Shown piece after piece: positions 52,832 to 62,555 of a stretch of 64,000 bases of DNA (position 1 is its first letter; each line of letters opens with the position of its first letter). The position numbers were made by a program, and so were the translations under genes. This DNA is from Burkholderia cepacia. Its GTDB lineage: Bacteria; Pseudomonadota; Gammaproteobacteria; Burkholderiales; Burkholderiaceae. The notes beneath the pieces are model-generated. The model saw only the letters and a program-made list of their open reading frames with translations. It was not told the DNA's origin and searched no databases. The stretch lies in the NCBI RefSeq assembly GCF_001718835.1, contig NZ_CP013444.1:868001-932000 (forward strand), in the 5' to 3' direction.

Positions 52832-54907
52832 ATGCTGAAACTCACGATGCCCGCGCTGGCCGCCAGCGCGATGACGGCCGCCTGCGCGGCAACCGGCGCC
52901 GCGCGTGCGGAGGGCGCTGCGCCGGCCGTGCAAGCCGGCGCAGCCGACCTGCTGCCGGCCATCGAAGTCGTCGCATCGCCGCTGACGACGCCGCTCGTCG
53001 TCGTCACGGATCCGAAGACCCCGCGCCAGCCGCTGCCCGCCAGCGACGGCGCGGATTACCTGAAGACCATCCCGGGCTTCACGTCGATCCGCAGCGGCGG
53101 CACCAACGGCGACCTCGTGCTGCGCGGGATGTTCGGCTCGCGGCTGAACATCCTGGCGAACGGGATGTCGACGCTCGGCGCATGTCCGGGCCGGATGGAT
53201 GCGCCGACGTCGTATATCGCACCGGAAAGCTATGACAAGGTCACCGTCCTCAAGGGGCCGCAGACCGTGCTGTACGGCCCCGGCGCATCGGCCGGCACCG
53301 TGCTGTTCGAGCGCGTGACACCGCGATTCGACAAGCCCGGCATGCGCTTCGAGGGCAGCCTGGTCGGCGGGTCGTTCGGCCGCAACGACCAGAACATCGA
53401 CGTGACGGCCGGCACGCCGGACGTCTACGGCCGCGTGACCGCGAACCACGCGCATTCGCAGGACTACAAGGACGGCAACGGCAACACCGTGCCGTCGCAG
53501 TGGGACAAATGGAACGCCGATGCGGCGCTCGGCTGGACGCCGGACGACCACACGCGCGTCGAACTGACCGCCGGCACCGGCGACGGCTATGCGCGCTACG
53601 CGGGGCGCGGAATGGACGGCGCGCATTTCCGCCGCGAGACGTTCGGCCTGTCGTTCGACAAGGAGCATATCGGCGACGTGCTCGACCGGATCGAGGCGCG
53701 CGTGTACTACAACGAAGCCGATCACGTGATGGACAACTACACGTTGCGGCAACCGGACCCGACCAGCAGCATGCCGATGCGGATGGCGTCGGAAGTGCGG
53801 CGTCGCACGTTCGGCGCGCGCGCAGCCGCGACGTTCCGTTTTGCCGACGACTTCAAGCTCGTGGCGGGCATGGATGCGCAGTCGAACCGGCTCGACTCGC
53901 GCTCGGCGATGGGGCGGCAGAACTACGGCGACCAGCCGTGGGATGCGCAGGCGACGATGTGGAACGCGGGCGTGTTCGGCGAACTGACGTGGTACGCGAG
54001 CGAAGTGTCGCGCGTGATCGGCGGCGTGCGCGTCGACCATGCGGGCGCACGCGACAAGCGCGCGACGACGAGCGGCATGATGAAGAGCAAGCCGAATCCG
54101 ACCTTCGACGACGATCGCACGCGCGTGCTGCCGAGCGGCTTCATCCGCTACGAACGCGATCTCGCGTCGCTGCCCGTCACGTGGTACGCGGGGATCGGCC
54201 ATACGGAGCGTTATCCCGACTACTGGGAGCTGTTCTCGGCGAAGCGCGGGCCGGCCGGTTCGGTCAACGCGTTCTCGGCGGTGCAGCCGGAGAAGACCAC
54301 GCAGCTCGACATCGGCGCGCAATACAAGAGCGACCGGCTCGATGCGTGGGTGTCGGCCTACGCGGGCTACGTGCAGGACTTCATCCTGTTCAACTATTCG
54401 GCCGGCATGATGGGCCCGACCACGCAGGCGACCAACGTCAATGCGCAGATCATGGGCGGCGAGGCGGGCGTGTCGTGGCGGCCGGTTGCGCCGCTGCGCG
54501 TCGAGACGTCGCTCGCGTATGCGTGGGGGCGCAACGTGGCAAGCGGCGATCCGCTGCCGCAGATGCCGCCGCTCGAGGCGCGCGTCGGGCTCGAATACAC
54601 GCGTGGTGCGTGGTCGGCAGGGGGCCTGTGGCGCATCGTTGCGCCGCAGCATCGCTATGCCCTGAACGAGGGCAACGTGGTCGGCAAGGACTTCGGCCCG
54701 AGCGCCGGATTCGGCGTGCTCGCGCTGCATGCGCAGTACAACGTGAGCAAGACCGTGCAGATCTCGGTGGGCGTCGACAACGTGCTGAACAAGGCCTATA
54801 CCGAGCACCTGAACCTCGCCGGCAACGCGGGCTTCGGCTACGCGGCCAACACGCCCGTGACCGAGCCGGGGCGCACGGCGTGGGTGCGCGTCAGCGCGAA
54901 GATGTGA
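52832..54907 (+). CDS. TonB-dependent copper receptor (OprC/NosA-like)
   Basis: A 691-residue outer-membrane receptor. After a signal-like N-terminus (MLKLTMPALAASAMTAACAA) come a TonB-box region (ATDPKT...), a plug domain (YLKTIPGFTSIRSGGTNGDLVLRGMFG; VTVLKGPQTVLYGPGASAGTVLFER) and a beta-barrel ending in aromatic TAWVRVSAKM. The CPGRMD motif (Cys118, Met122) corresponds to the copper ligands of OprC, as I remember them. It would take up copper with TonB/ExbBD. Start alternatives are ATG at 52832 and 52745; neither has a clear RBS. It follows the DUF2946 gene. Confidence 0.9.
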   Translation: MLKLTMPALAASAMTAACAATGAARAEGAAPAVQAGAADLLPAIEVVASPLTTPLVVVTDPKTPRQPLPASDGADYLKTIPGFTSIRSGGTNGDLVLRGMFGSRLNILANGMSTLGACPGRMDAPTSYIAPESYDKVTVLKGPQTVLYGPGASAGTVLFERVTPRFDKPGMRFEGSLVGGSFGRNDQNIDVTAGTPDVYGRVTANHAHSQDYKDGNGNTVPSQWDKWNADAALGWTPDDHTRVELTAGTGDGYARYAGRGMDGAHFRRETFGLSFDKEHIGDVLDRIEARVYYNEADHVMDNYTLRQPDPTSSMPMRMASEVRRRTFGARAAATFRFADDFKLVAGMDAQSNRLDSRSAMGRQNYGDQPWDAQATMWNAGVFGELTWYASEVSRVIGGVRVDHAGARDKRATTSGMMKSKPNPTFDDDRTRVLPSGFIRYERDLASLPVTWYAGIGHTERYPDYWELFSAKRGPAGSVNAFSAVQPEKTTQLDIGAQYKSDRLDAWVSAYAGYVQDFILFNYSAGMMGPTTQATNVNAQIMGGEAGVSWRPVAPLRVETSLAYAWGRNVASGDPLPQMPPLEARVGLEYTRGAWSAGGLWRIVAPQHRYALNEGNVVGKDFGPSAGFGVLALHAQYNVSKTVQISVGVDNVLNKAYTEHLNLAGNAGFGYAANTPVTEPGRTAWVRVSAKM

Positions 54908-55128
54908 ACGGTGCGCATGCTGTGTGCGGCGCAGCATGCGCATCCGCGGGCGGCGGCCCGCCGGTTTCGGCCGCCCGCGTCAATCGACTAGAGAGCCGTG
55001 TCTAAAGGGGGCGCAAACGTTCGCGAGTCGTGATTCACTCCCGCATTCGACGCGCGGGCCGGACGAGGGCGCCTGCCGCGCCGAGACAATCTCTCTCGCA
55101 CCAGCAGGATATAAACAGGAGAACATGC

Positions 55129-56223
55129 ATGGCCAGAACGATGCGTTCCAGGGTGGCGGCAGGGGCAGTGGCATGCGCGATGAGCATCGCGCCGTTCGCG
55201 GGCATGACCGCGCTCGCGACGGTTGCGACGACACGCGCGGCGGTGGCGGCAACCGCACCGGCCGACGATTACGCGGCGACGCGTTACCCGATCATTCTCG
55301 TGCACGGGCTGACGGGCACCGACAAGTACGCCGGCGTGCTCGAGTATTGGTACGGCATCCAGGAGGACCTGCAACAGAACGGTGCGACCGTCTACGTCGC
55401 GAACCTGTCGGGTTTCCAGAGCGACGACGGCCCGAACGGGCGCGGCGAACAGTTGCTCGCTTACGTGAAGACGGTGCTCGCGGCGACGGGTGCGACCAAG
55501 GTCAACCTGATCGGCCACAGCCAGGGCGGCCTCACGTCGCGCTACGTCGCGGCCGTCGCGCCCGATCTCGTTGCGTCGGTGACGACGATCGGCACGCCGC
55601 ATCGCGGCTCCGAATTCGCCGACTTCGTGCAGAACGTGCTGTCGTACGATCCGACCGGGCTGTCGTCGTCGGTGATCGCCGCGTTCGTCAATGTGTTCGG
55701 TCTCCTGACGAGCAGCAGCCACAACACCAACCAGGACGCGCTCGCCGCACTGCAGACGCTGACCACGGCGCGGGCCGCGACCTATAACCAGAAATTCCCG
55801 AGCGCGGGTCTCGGTGCGCCGGGCTCGTGCCAGACCGGTGCGCCGACCGAAACCGTCGGCGGCAACACGCACCTGCTGTATTCGTGGGCCGGCACGGCGA
55901 TCCAGCCGACGATCTCCGTGTTCGGCGTCACGGGCGCGACGGACACGAGCACCCTTGCGCTCGTCGATCCGGCGAACGCGCTCGACTCGTCGACGCTCGC
56001 ACTGCTCGGCAGCGGCACGGTGATGATCAACCGCGGCGCCGGTCCGAACGACGGCGTCGTGTCGAAATGCAGTGCGCTGTTCGGCAAGGTGCTGAGCACG
56101 AACTACAAGTGGAACCACCTCGACGAGATCAACCAGCTGCTCGGCGTGCGTGGCGCATATGCGGAAGATCCGGTCGCGGTGATCCGCGCGCATGCGAACC
56201 GGCTGAAGCTGGCGGGCGTGTAA
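55129..56223 (+). CDS. lipA: Secreted triacylglycerol lipase (family I.2)
   Basis: A 364-residue precursor; a 44-residue leader ends ATAP, and the mature 320 residues begin ADDYAATRYPIILVHGLTGT. The catalytic triad is Ser87 in GHSQGG, Asp264 and His286 (mature numbering of the known enzyme), with disulfide cysteines in GSCQTG and SKCSAL. It is a near-copy of the classic B. cepacia lipase. It is exported through Sec, folded by its own foldase (next gene, 3 bp away) and secreted by type II. The start at 55129 has AGGAG eight bases upstream. Confidence 0.97.
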   Translation: MARTMRSRVAAGAVACAMSIAPFAGMTALATVATTRAAVAATAPADDYAATRYPIILVHGLTGTDKYAGVLEYWYGIQEDLQQNGATVYVANLSGFQSDDGPNGRGEQLLAYVKTVLAATGATKVNLIGHSQGGLTSRYVAAVAPDLVASVTTIGTPHRGSEFADFVQNVLSYDPTGLSSSVIAAFVNVFGLLTSSSHNTNQDALAALQTLTTARAATYNQKFPSAGLGAPGSCQTGAPTETVGGNTHLLYSWAGTAIQPTISVFGVTGATDTSTLALVDPANALDSSTLALLGSGTVMINRGAGPNDGVVSKCSALFGKVLSTNYKWNHLDEINQLLGVRGAYAEDPVAVIRAHANRLKLAGV

Positions 56224-56226
56224 TCG

Positions 56227-57258
56227 ATGACGGCACGTGACGATCGCGCGCCGCGCTGGCGGCGCGCCACAGCGGTGGCCGTCGCGGCGCTGGTCGTCGC
56301 GGGCGGCGTGTGGATCGGGCGCGGCGCCGCGTTGCATCACGACGCGGGTTCCGCGCGCGCATCGGCGGATGCAATGACGCTCGGCGGCGCGGCCCCGGCG
56401 CTGCCGCCGGACGCGGCGAGCGCGGGCCTGCCGCCGTCGCTCGCCGGCTCCAGCGCGCCCCGTTTGCCGCTCGAGGCCGGCGGCCATCTCGCGAAGTCGC
56501 GCGCGGTGCGGGATTTCTTCGACTACTGCCTGACCGCGCAGAGCGACCTGGGTGCGGCCGCGCTCGACGCGCTGGTCGCGCGCGAGATCGCCGCGCAGCT
56601 CGACGGTACCGTTGCGCAGCCGGAAGCGCTCGACGTCTGGCACCGGTACCGCACGTACCTGGCCGAATTGGCGAAGCTGCCGGCCGCGGGCGCCGTCGCC
56701 GACAAGTCCGATATCGGCGCGCTGGAGCTCGCGCTCGACCAGCGCATGTCGATCGCGCGGCGCACGCTCGGCGAATGGAACGAACCGTTCTTCAGTGACG
56801 AACAGTGGCGGCAGCGCTACGACCTCGCGCGGCTGAAGATCGCGCAGGACCGCACGCTGACCGACGCGCAGAAAGCCGAGCGGCTTGCCGCGCTGGAGCA
56901 ACAGCTGCCGCCCGGCGCACGCGCCGAACGGCAGCGCGTCGCGCAGCAACAGGCTGCGATCGCGCAGATCGCGCAGCTGCAGAAGTCGGGTGCGACGCCG
57001 GACGCGATGCGCGCGCAATTGACCCAGTCGCTCGGCCCGGAGGTGGCGGAGCGCGCCGCGCGCATGCAGCAGGACGACGTCGCGTGGCAGCGCCGTTACA
57101 CCGACTATGCGGCGCAACGCGACCAGATTTCCGCATTGGGGCTGTCGCCGCAGGATCGCGACGCGCAGATCGCCGCGCTGCGGCAGCGCGTGTTCACGAA
57201 GCCCGGCGAAGCCGTGCGCGCGGCGTCGCTCGATCGCGGCGCGGCGGCCCCTCGGTAA
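56227..57258 (+). CDS. lifA: Lipase-specific foldase (Lif)
   Basis: A 343-residue membrane-anchored steric chaperone: basic N-terminus, one helix (ATAVAVAALVVAGGVWIG), an Ala/Pro-rich linker, then the folding domain with the conserved motif RDFFDYCLTAQSD, close to the RxxFDY(F/C)L consensus. The C-terminal half is helical and charged (LEQQLPPGARAERQRVAQQQ). It lies 3 bp after the lipase stop and is the standard operon partner; it refolds the lipase in the periplasm. Confidence 0.96.
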   Translation: MTARDDRAPRWRRATAVAVAALVVAGGVWIGRGAALHHDAGSARASADAMTLGGAAPALPPDAASAGLPPSLAGSSAPRLPLEAGGHLAKSRAVRDFFDYCLTAQSDLGAAALDALVAREIAAQLDGTVAQPEALDVWHRYRTYLAELAKLPAAGAVADKSDIGALELALDQRMSIARRTLGEWNEPFFSDEQWRQRYDLARLKIAQDRTLTDAQKAERLAALEQQLPPGARAERQRVAQQQAAIAQIAQLQKSGATPDAMRAQLTQSLGPEVAERAARMQQDDVAWQRRYTDYAAQRDQISALGLSPQDRDAQIAALRQRVFTKPGEAVRAASLDRGAAAPR

Positions 57259-57277
57259 CCGCGCCGCGCGAGGGGGC

Positions 57278-58801
57278 TCATGCCGCGCGCGTCGCCCGCC
57301 GTGGCAGGTGCCGTTCGATCGTCGTCGCGAGCGTGTCGAACGCCGGCCCGATGCCTTCGTGCGCGACGCAGGCATAACCGAGCAGCAGGCCGCGCCGCGC
57401 GGTGTCGAGGCTGCTGTAGTAGCTGGTGAGCGGGCGCACGATCACGCCCGCATCGAACGCGCTCTGCGTGACCGCGCGATCGTCGCAGGCGTCGGGCAGG
57501 CCGAGCACGAGATGCAGGCCGGCCTCGTCACCCATCACGGGCAGCGCGTCGCCGAAGCGCGCGCGGATCGCGTCGATCATCAGCTGCCGGCGCTCGCCGT
57601 ACAGCGTGCGCATCCGCCTGACGTGCGAAGTCAGGTGGCCGTCCATGATGAATTCGGCGAGCACGGCCTGCTGCATCAACTGGCCCTCGCGGTACAGCTC
57701 CGACAACCCGGTGCGGAACGTGTCGACCAGATGCTCGGGCACGACCATGTAGCCCATCCGCAGCCCCGGGAACAGCATCTTGCCGAGGCTGCCGACGTAG
57801 ATCACGCGGCCGCCGTCGTCGAGCCCCTGCAGCGACGCGAGCGGGCGGCTGCCGTAGCGGAACTCGCTGTCGTAGTCGTCCTCGATGATCCAGCAGCGGT
57901 GCTGCCGCGCGTATTCGAGCAGCATCCGGCGCCGTGCGAGGCTCATCACCATCCCGAGCGGGTACTGGTGCGACGGCGTGACGAGCACGAGCCGAGGCGG
58001 ATGCTGCATGTCGCTGGCGCGCGGGTCGAGCCCTTCCTGGTCGACCGGCACCGGCGTCAGCGTGAGGCCGGCCGCCTGCAAGACGCTTCGCACCCCCCAG
58101 TAACACGGTTCCTCGACCCACGCGCGATCGCCGATGTCGGACAGCAGCCGCACCGCGAGATCGATCGACTGGTGGATGCCCGTCGTGATGATCACCTGGT
58201 CCGGCGAGCATTTGACCGAGCGCGCGACGCGCAGGTAATCGGCGAGCGCGCGCCGCAACGGCCGGTAGCCGCCGCCCGGCGCATAGGTCAGCAGCTCGGG
58301 ATTCGCTTCCTTCCACAGCCGCGCCTGCAGGCGGCTCCACGTCCGGCTCGGGAACTCCGACACGTCCGGCACGCCCGGCATGAACGCGCCCCATTGGCGT
58401 CGCGATACCCCTGCATGCTCGATCAGTTGCCGGCCGCGCATCGACAGGCCGCCCTGCGCGTCCGGCTGCGGCGCTGCATCGGCGCTCGACGGCGGCGGCG
58501 CGGCGCCCGGCACGTGGATCGCGGCGGCATCCGGCCGCGTGTCGGCCACATAGGTGCCGCTGCCGGTGGTCGTCAGCACATAGCCTTCGGCCGTCAGCTG
58601 GTCGTACACGTGCAGCACGGTATTGCGCGCGATCGACAGGTCGGCCGCGAGCGTGCGTGAACTTGGCAGCTTGGTTCCTGGCCCCAATTCTCCGGTCAGG
58701 ATGGCCTGCTGCATCCACTGCAGCAACTGCCGGTACATCGGCTCGGGCGAGCTACGGTCGAGGCGCGCGGAGAGCCAGTCGGCGAGGATCACGGTATCCA
58801 A
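57278..58801 (-). CDS. MocR/GntR-family regulator with aminotransferase-like domain
   Basis: A 507-residue MocR-type regulator. The N-terminal GntR winged helix is PMYRQLLQWMQQAILTGELG, PGTKLPSSRTLAADLSIARN and TVLHVYDQLTAEGYV. A linker with PPSSADAAPQ leads to a fold-I aminotransferase-like domain with IIEDDYDSEFRY, and VGSLGKMLFPGLRMGYMV containing the PLP lysine. The open frame runs on into 60589, but only as antisense of the transporter; TTG at 58801 (after TAGGA) or GTG at 58792 is the real start. It is divergent from the polyamine-type transporter and probably controls it. Confidence 0.9.
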   Translation of the reverse strand: MDTVILADWLSARLDRSSPEPMYRQLLQWMQQAILTGELGPGTKLPSSRTLAADLSIARNTVLHVYDQLTAEGYVLTTTGSGTYVADTRPDAAAIHVPGAAPPPSSADAAPQPDAQGGLSMRGRQLIEHAGVSRRQWGAFMPGVPDVSEFPSRTWSRLQARLWKEANPELLTYAPGGGYRPLRRALADYLRVARSVKCSPDQVIITTGIHQSIDLAVRLLSDIGDRAWVEEPCYWGVRSVLQAAGLTLTPVPVDQEGLDPRASDMQHPPRLVLVTPSHQYPLGMVMSLARRRMLLEYARQHRCWIIEDDYDSEFRYGSRPLASLQGLDDGGRVIYVGSLGKMLFPGLRMGYMVVPEHLVDTFRTGLSELYREGQLMQQAVLAEFIMDGHLTSHVRRMRTLYGERRQLMIDAIRARFGDALPVMGDEAGLHLVLGLPDACDDRAVTQSAFDAGVIVRPLTSYYSSLDTARRGLLLGYACVAHEGIGPAFDTLATTIERHLPRRATRAA

Positions 58802-58827
58802 AGTGGTCCTACTAGTAATATTGAAAT

Positions 58828-58846
58828 GGTTCCCTATTGTAGAACC
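58828..58846. promoter_or_regulatory. Inverted repeat GGTTC-N9-GAACC between MocR gene and transporter
   Basis: It lies in the 108-bp divergent promoter region, 26 bp from the MocR start and 63 bp from the transporter start. Candidate MocR operator by location only. Confidence 0.35.
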
Positions 58847-58909
58847 GTGGGCACCGTATAGTGGCTCGCATCTCAAAATCAATTGTCGCGAAGCAAGGGG
58901 ACAGCCACG

Positions 58910-60016
58910 ATGAAGTCCGATGATGTGATCGTCAGCTTTCGCGGCGTGCGGAAGACCTACGACGGCGAAACGCTGGTCGTCAAATCGCTCGACCTCGATA
59001 TCCACCGCGGGGAATTCCTGACGCTGCTCGGGCCGTCGGGCTCCGGCAAGACGACCTGCCTGATGATGCTGGCCGGCTTCGAATTCCCGACCGGCGGCGA
59101 AATCCGCCTCGACGGCGAGCTGCTGAACAACGTGCCGCCGCACAAGCGCAACATCGGCATGGTGTTCCAGAACTACGCGCTGTTTCCGCACCTGACGGTC
59201 GAGCAGAACGTCGCGTATCCGCTGACCGTGCGCAAGCTGCCGGCCGCCGAGCGTGCGGAACGTGTCGCGCACGCGCTGAAGATGGTGCAGATGGAGCGCT
59301 TCGCGAAACGTTACCCGGCGCAACTGTCGGGCGGCCAGCAGCAGCGCATCGCGCTGGCGCGCGCGCTCGTGTTCGAGCCGAAGCTGGTGCTGATGGACGA
59401 GCCGCTCGGCGCGCTCGACAAGCAGCTGCGCGAACACATGCAGTACGAACTGAAGGCGCTGCACGAAAAGCTCGGCGTGACCTTCGTGTACGTGACGCAC
59501 GACCAGGGCGAGGCGCTGACGATGTCCGACCGCGTCGCCGTGTTCGACAAGGGCATCGTGCAGCAGCTCGACACCGTTGACCGCCTGTACGAATCGCCGT
59601 GCAACGAATTCGTCGCGAACTTCATCGGCGACAGCAACCGGCTGCGCGGCACCATCGCGCGCGTCGACGGCGAATTCTGCGAATTCCGGCTCGACGACGG
59701 CACGCAGCTCGTCGGCCGCCGCATCGGCGATGCGGCCGAGGGCGCGCCGGCCGTCGCGTGCATCCGCCCCGAACGCATGAGTCTCGCCGCGCACGGCGCG
59801 AACGGGCACGCGAACGGCCCAGCCGCCAACCGGCTGAGCGGCGAGGCGCGCAGCCTCATCTATTTCGGCGACCACGTGCGCATGCGCTGCGCGCTGCCGG
59901 GTCAGGACGAGTGCTTCGTGAAGGTGCCGCTCGGCACCGGCGCGCTCGATGCGTTCTCGCCCGGCGCACCGGTCGCACTCGCGTTCGCGCCCGAACACCT
60001 GCGCGTGTTCGCTTGA
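58910..60016 (+). CDS. Polyamine-type ABC transporter ATP-binding protein (PotA-like)
   Basis: A 368-residue ATPase with Walker A GPSGSGKTT, Q-loop MVFQNYALFPHLTVEQN, signature LSGGQQQRIALARAL, Walker B LVLMDEP, and switch VTHDQGEAL, followed by a C-terminal TOBE domain (YFGDHVRMRCALPGQD). It closely follows the PotA/FbpC layout for spermidine/putrescine or related transporters. The ATG at 58910 follows AAGGGGACAG. First of four genes in one operon with binding protein and two permeases. Confidence 0.93.
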   Translation: MKSDDVIVSFRGVRKTYDGETLVVKSLDLDIHRGEFLTLLGPSGSGKTTCLMMLAGFEFPTGGEIRLDGELLNNVPPHKRNIGMVFQNYALFPHLTVEQNVAYPLTVRKLPAAERAERVAHALKMVQMERFAKRYPAQLSGGQQQRIALARALVFEPKLVLMDEPLGALDKQLREHMQYELKALHEKLGVTFVYVTHDQGEALTMSDRVAVFDKGIVQQLDTVDRLYESPCNEFVANFIGDSNRLRGTIARVDGEFCEFRLDDGTQLVGRRIGDAAEGAPAVACIRPERMSLAAHGANGHANGPAANRLSGEARSLIYFGDHVRMRCALPGQDECFVKVPLGTGALDAFSPGAPVALAFAPEHLRVFA

Positions 60017-60098
60017 GCAGGGTTTTCCCGATTTCCCGCTGTACGTCGTCAACAACAACTGTCCACTTCCACCACGAGAGGAGAGGAGAGGAACCACC

Positions 60099-61145
60099 AT
60101 GAACCGAGCAAGCTTTACCGCGCGCCGTACCGCGCTGGCACTCGCGCTCGCCGTCGTCGGCGTATCGGCATCGGCCGCCGAGCTCACGGTCGTCAACTTC
60201 GGCGGCGCGAACGGCGACGCGCAGAAGGCCGCGTTCAACCAGCCGTTCGAGAAGGCGACCGGCAACAAGGTCACGGCCGTCGAATACAACGGCGAGCAGG
60301 CGAAAGTGAAGGCGATGGTCGAGGCGAAGCACGTCAACTGGGACGTGGTCGAAGTCGAGTCGGGCGACCTGAATCGCGGCTGCGACGAAGGGCTGTACGA
60401 GAAGCTCGACTGGTCGAAGATCGCGAAGAAGTCCGACCTGATTCCGGAATCGCCGCAGGTGTGCGGCGTCGGCTTCTTCGTGTGGTCGACGGCGCTGTCG
60501 TACAACGCGGACAAGCTGAAGTCGGCACCGACCGGCTGGGCCGATTTCTGGAACGTGAAGAAATTCCCCGGCAAGCGCGGCATGCGCAAGGGTGCGCGCT
60601 ACAACCTCGAATTCGCGCTGATGGCCGACGGCGTCGCGCCGAAGGACGTCTACAAGGTGCTCGGCACGAAGGCCGGCCAGGACCGCGCGTTCAAGAAGCT
60701 CGACGAGCTGAAGCCGTACATCCAGTGGTGGGAAGCGGGCGCGCAGCCGCCGCAGTTCCTCGTCGCCGGCGACGTCGTGATGTCGACCGCGTACAACGGC
60801 CGCATCGACGCCGCGCAGAAGGAAGGCAAGAACCTGAAGGTCGTGTGGAACGGCAGCATCTACGACCTCGACTACTGGGCGATTCCGAAGGGCTCGCCGA
60901 ACAAGGCGCTGGCCGAGCAGTACATCGCGTACACGCTGACACCGAAGCCGCAGCAAGGGTATGCGCAGCACATCGCGTACGGCCCCGCGAACATCGCGGC
61001 GATCAAGTCGCTCGACGCGAAGACGCTCGCGAACCTGCCGAACTCGCCGGCCAACGGCAAGAACGCCGTGCTGGAAGACATCGGCTTCTGGACCGACCAC
61101 AGCGACGAGCTCGAGCAGCGTTTCGCCGCCTGGGCATCGAAGTAA
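60099..61145 (+). CDS. Polyamine-type ABC transporter substrate-binding protein (PotD/PotF-like)
   Basis: A 348-residue periplasmic protein with a signal peptide (MNRASFTARRTALALALAVV, cut near SASA-AE). The mature part opens ELTVVNFGGANGDAQKAAFNQPFEKATG and includes WDVVEVESGDLNRGCDEGLYEKL, typical of COG0687 binding proteins; substrate pocket residues cannot be called. It lies 82 bp after the ATPase, behind GAGAGGAGAGGAACC, and 98 bp before the first permease. Confidence 0.93.
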   Translation: MNRASFTARRTALALALAVVGVSASAAELTVVNFGGANGDAQKAAFNQPFEKATGNKVTAVEYNGEQAKVKAMVEAKHVNWDVVEVESGDLNRGCDEGLYEKLDWSKIAKKSDLIPESPQVCGVGFFVWSTALSYNADKLKSAPTGWADFWNVKKFPGKRGMRKGARYNLEFALMADGVAPKDVYKVLGTKAGQDRAFKKLDELKPYIQWWEAGAQPPQFLVAGDVVMSTAYNGRIDAAQKEGKNLKVVWNGSIYDLDYWAIPKGSPNKALAEQYIAYTLTPKPQQGYAQHIAYGPANIAAIKSLDAKTLANLPNSPANGKNAVLEDIGFWTDHSDELEQRFAAWASK

Positions 61146-61243
61146 GCGCGTCGCAGTCGTGACGCAACCGGCCGCGCGGCGCGCACGCGTCGCGGCGCTT
61201 CGCGCGGCATGCCGCCGGACTCCGGTCCGGCCGGAGAGAAACG

Positions 61244-62515
61244 TTGAATACGATGACGATCGCCACTTCTTCGTCGACGCAGTCGACTGCCGCGCTCAAG
61301 CGCGAGCTGAAGGCCGCCGAAGCCCGCAAGCGCACGATGGCGCTGTTGCTGGTCGCGCCGCTCGCGATTTTCCTGCTGCTGATTTTCGTCGTGCCGATCG
61401 GCACGCTGCTCACGCGCGCAGTGCAGAACCCGGAGATCGCGACCGCGTTGCCGGGCACGGTCGCCGCGCTGTCGGGCTGGGACCGCAAGGCGCCGCCGGC
61501 CGACGCCGCGTATGTCGCGCTCGCGGCCGACATGACGAAGGTGGCCGACAGCGAGGCGATGGGTGCGCTCGCGCGGCGCCTGAACACCGAGATTCCCGGC
61601 TATCGCTCGCTCGTCGCGAAGACGGCGCGCGCGATGCCGCTCAAGGGCGATAACGGCGAAGCGCTCACGCCCGCGCAGCAGCGCGGCAAGCTCGTCGAGC
61701 TCGATGCGCGCTGGGGCGATGTCGCCTACTGGCAGTCGATCGCGAAGAACGGCAGCACCGTGTCGCCGTTCTACCTGCTCGCCGCGCTCGACCACAAGCA
61801 GGACGGCTTCGGCCACATCGTGCAGGCCGATCCGGACCAGTCGATCTATCTGGCGATCTTCGGCCGCACGTTCGTGATCGGCGTTGCCGTCACGCTGTTC
61901 GCGCTGCTGCTCGGCTATCCGCTCGCGTACTGGATCTCGACGCTGTCGGAGCGCCGCGCGAACCTCGCGATGATCCTCGTGCTGATTCCGTTCTGGACGT
62001 CGGTACTGGTGCGCGTCGCCGCGTGGATCGTGCTGCTGCAGAGCGAAGGGCTCGTCAACAAGGCGCTGATCGGCAGCGGGCTGATCTCGCATCCGCTGAC
62101 GCTGCTGTTCAACCGCGTCGGCGTATACATCTCGATGACGCACATCCTGCTGCCGTTCATGATCCTGCCGCTCTACAGCGTGATGAAGTCGATTCCGCCG
62201 ACGTACCAGCGCGCAGCCGTGTCGCTCGGCAGCCATCCGTTCGCCGCGTTCTGGCGCGTGTACGTACCGCAGACCTACCCGGGTGTCGGCGCGGGCGCGC
62301 TGCTGGTGTTCATCCTCGCGATCGGCTACTACATCACGCCCGCGCTGCTCGGCGGGCCGAACGACCAGATGGTCAGCTACTACGTCGCGTACTTCACGAA
62401 CGTAACGATCAACTGGGGCATGGCGTGCGCGCTCGGCGGGCTGCTGCTCGCGGCGACGCTCGTGCTGTACGCGGTGTACGGGCGCTTCACGCGCACGAAC
62501 GTGAGCCTCGGCTGA
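61244..62515 (+). CDS. Polyamine-type ABC transporter permease (PotB-like) with large periplasmic insert
   Basis: A 423-residue permease, about 120-140 longer than PotB. After helix 1 (TMALLLVAPLAIFLLLIFVV) a roughly 140-residue hydrophilic stretch (to about residue 195) precedes the rest of the membrane domain. The later part has the EAA loop YQRAAVSLGSHPFAAFWRVYVPQTYPG. The start is TTG 61244 (MNTMTIATSSS) behind GGAGAG; an ATG at 61253 is possible. It pairs with the PotC-like gene and shares its operon. Confidence 0.9.
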   Translation: MNTMTIATSSSTQSTAALKRELKAAEARKRTMALLLVAPLAIFLLLIFVVPIGTLLTRAVQNPEIATALPGTVAALSGWDRKAPPADAAYVALAADMTKVADSEAMGALARRLNTEIPGYRSLVAKTARAMPLKGDNGEALTPAQQRGKLVELDARWGDVAYWQSIAKNGSTVSPFYLLAALDHKQDGFGHIVQADPDQSIYLAIFGRTFVIGVAVTLFALLLGYPLAYWISTLSERRANLAMILVLIPFWTSVLVRVAAWIVLLQSEGLVNKALIGSGLISHPLTLLFNRVGVYISMTHILLPFMILPLYSVMKSIPPTYQRAAVSLGSHPFAAFWRVYVPQTYPGVGAGALLVFILAIGYYITPALLGGPNDQMVSYYVAYFTNVTINWGMACALGGLLLAATLVLYAVYGRFTRTNVSLG

Positions 62516-62555
62516 GCGCCGCCGCGCACAACGAAACGGGAAGGGGAATCCGACC

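Noticed and set aside
57278..60589. 1103-codon open frame on the minus strand
   Set aside because: Only its last 507 codons look like a protein (MocR). The first part is antisense of the ATPase and binding-protein genes, without a family or ribosome site.
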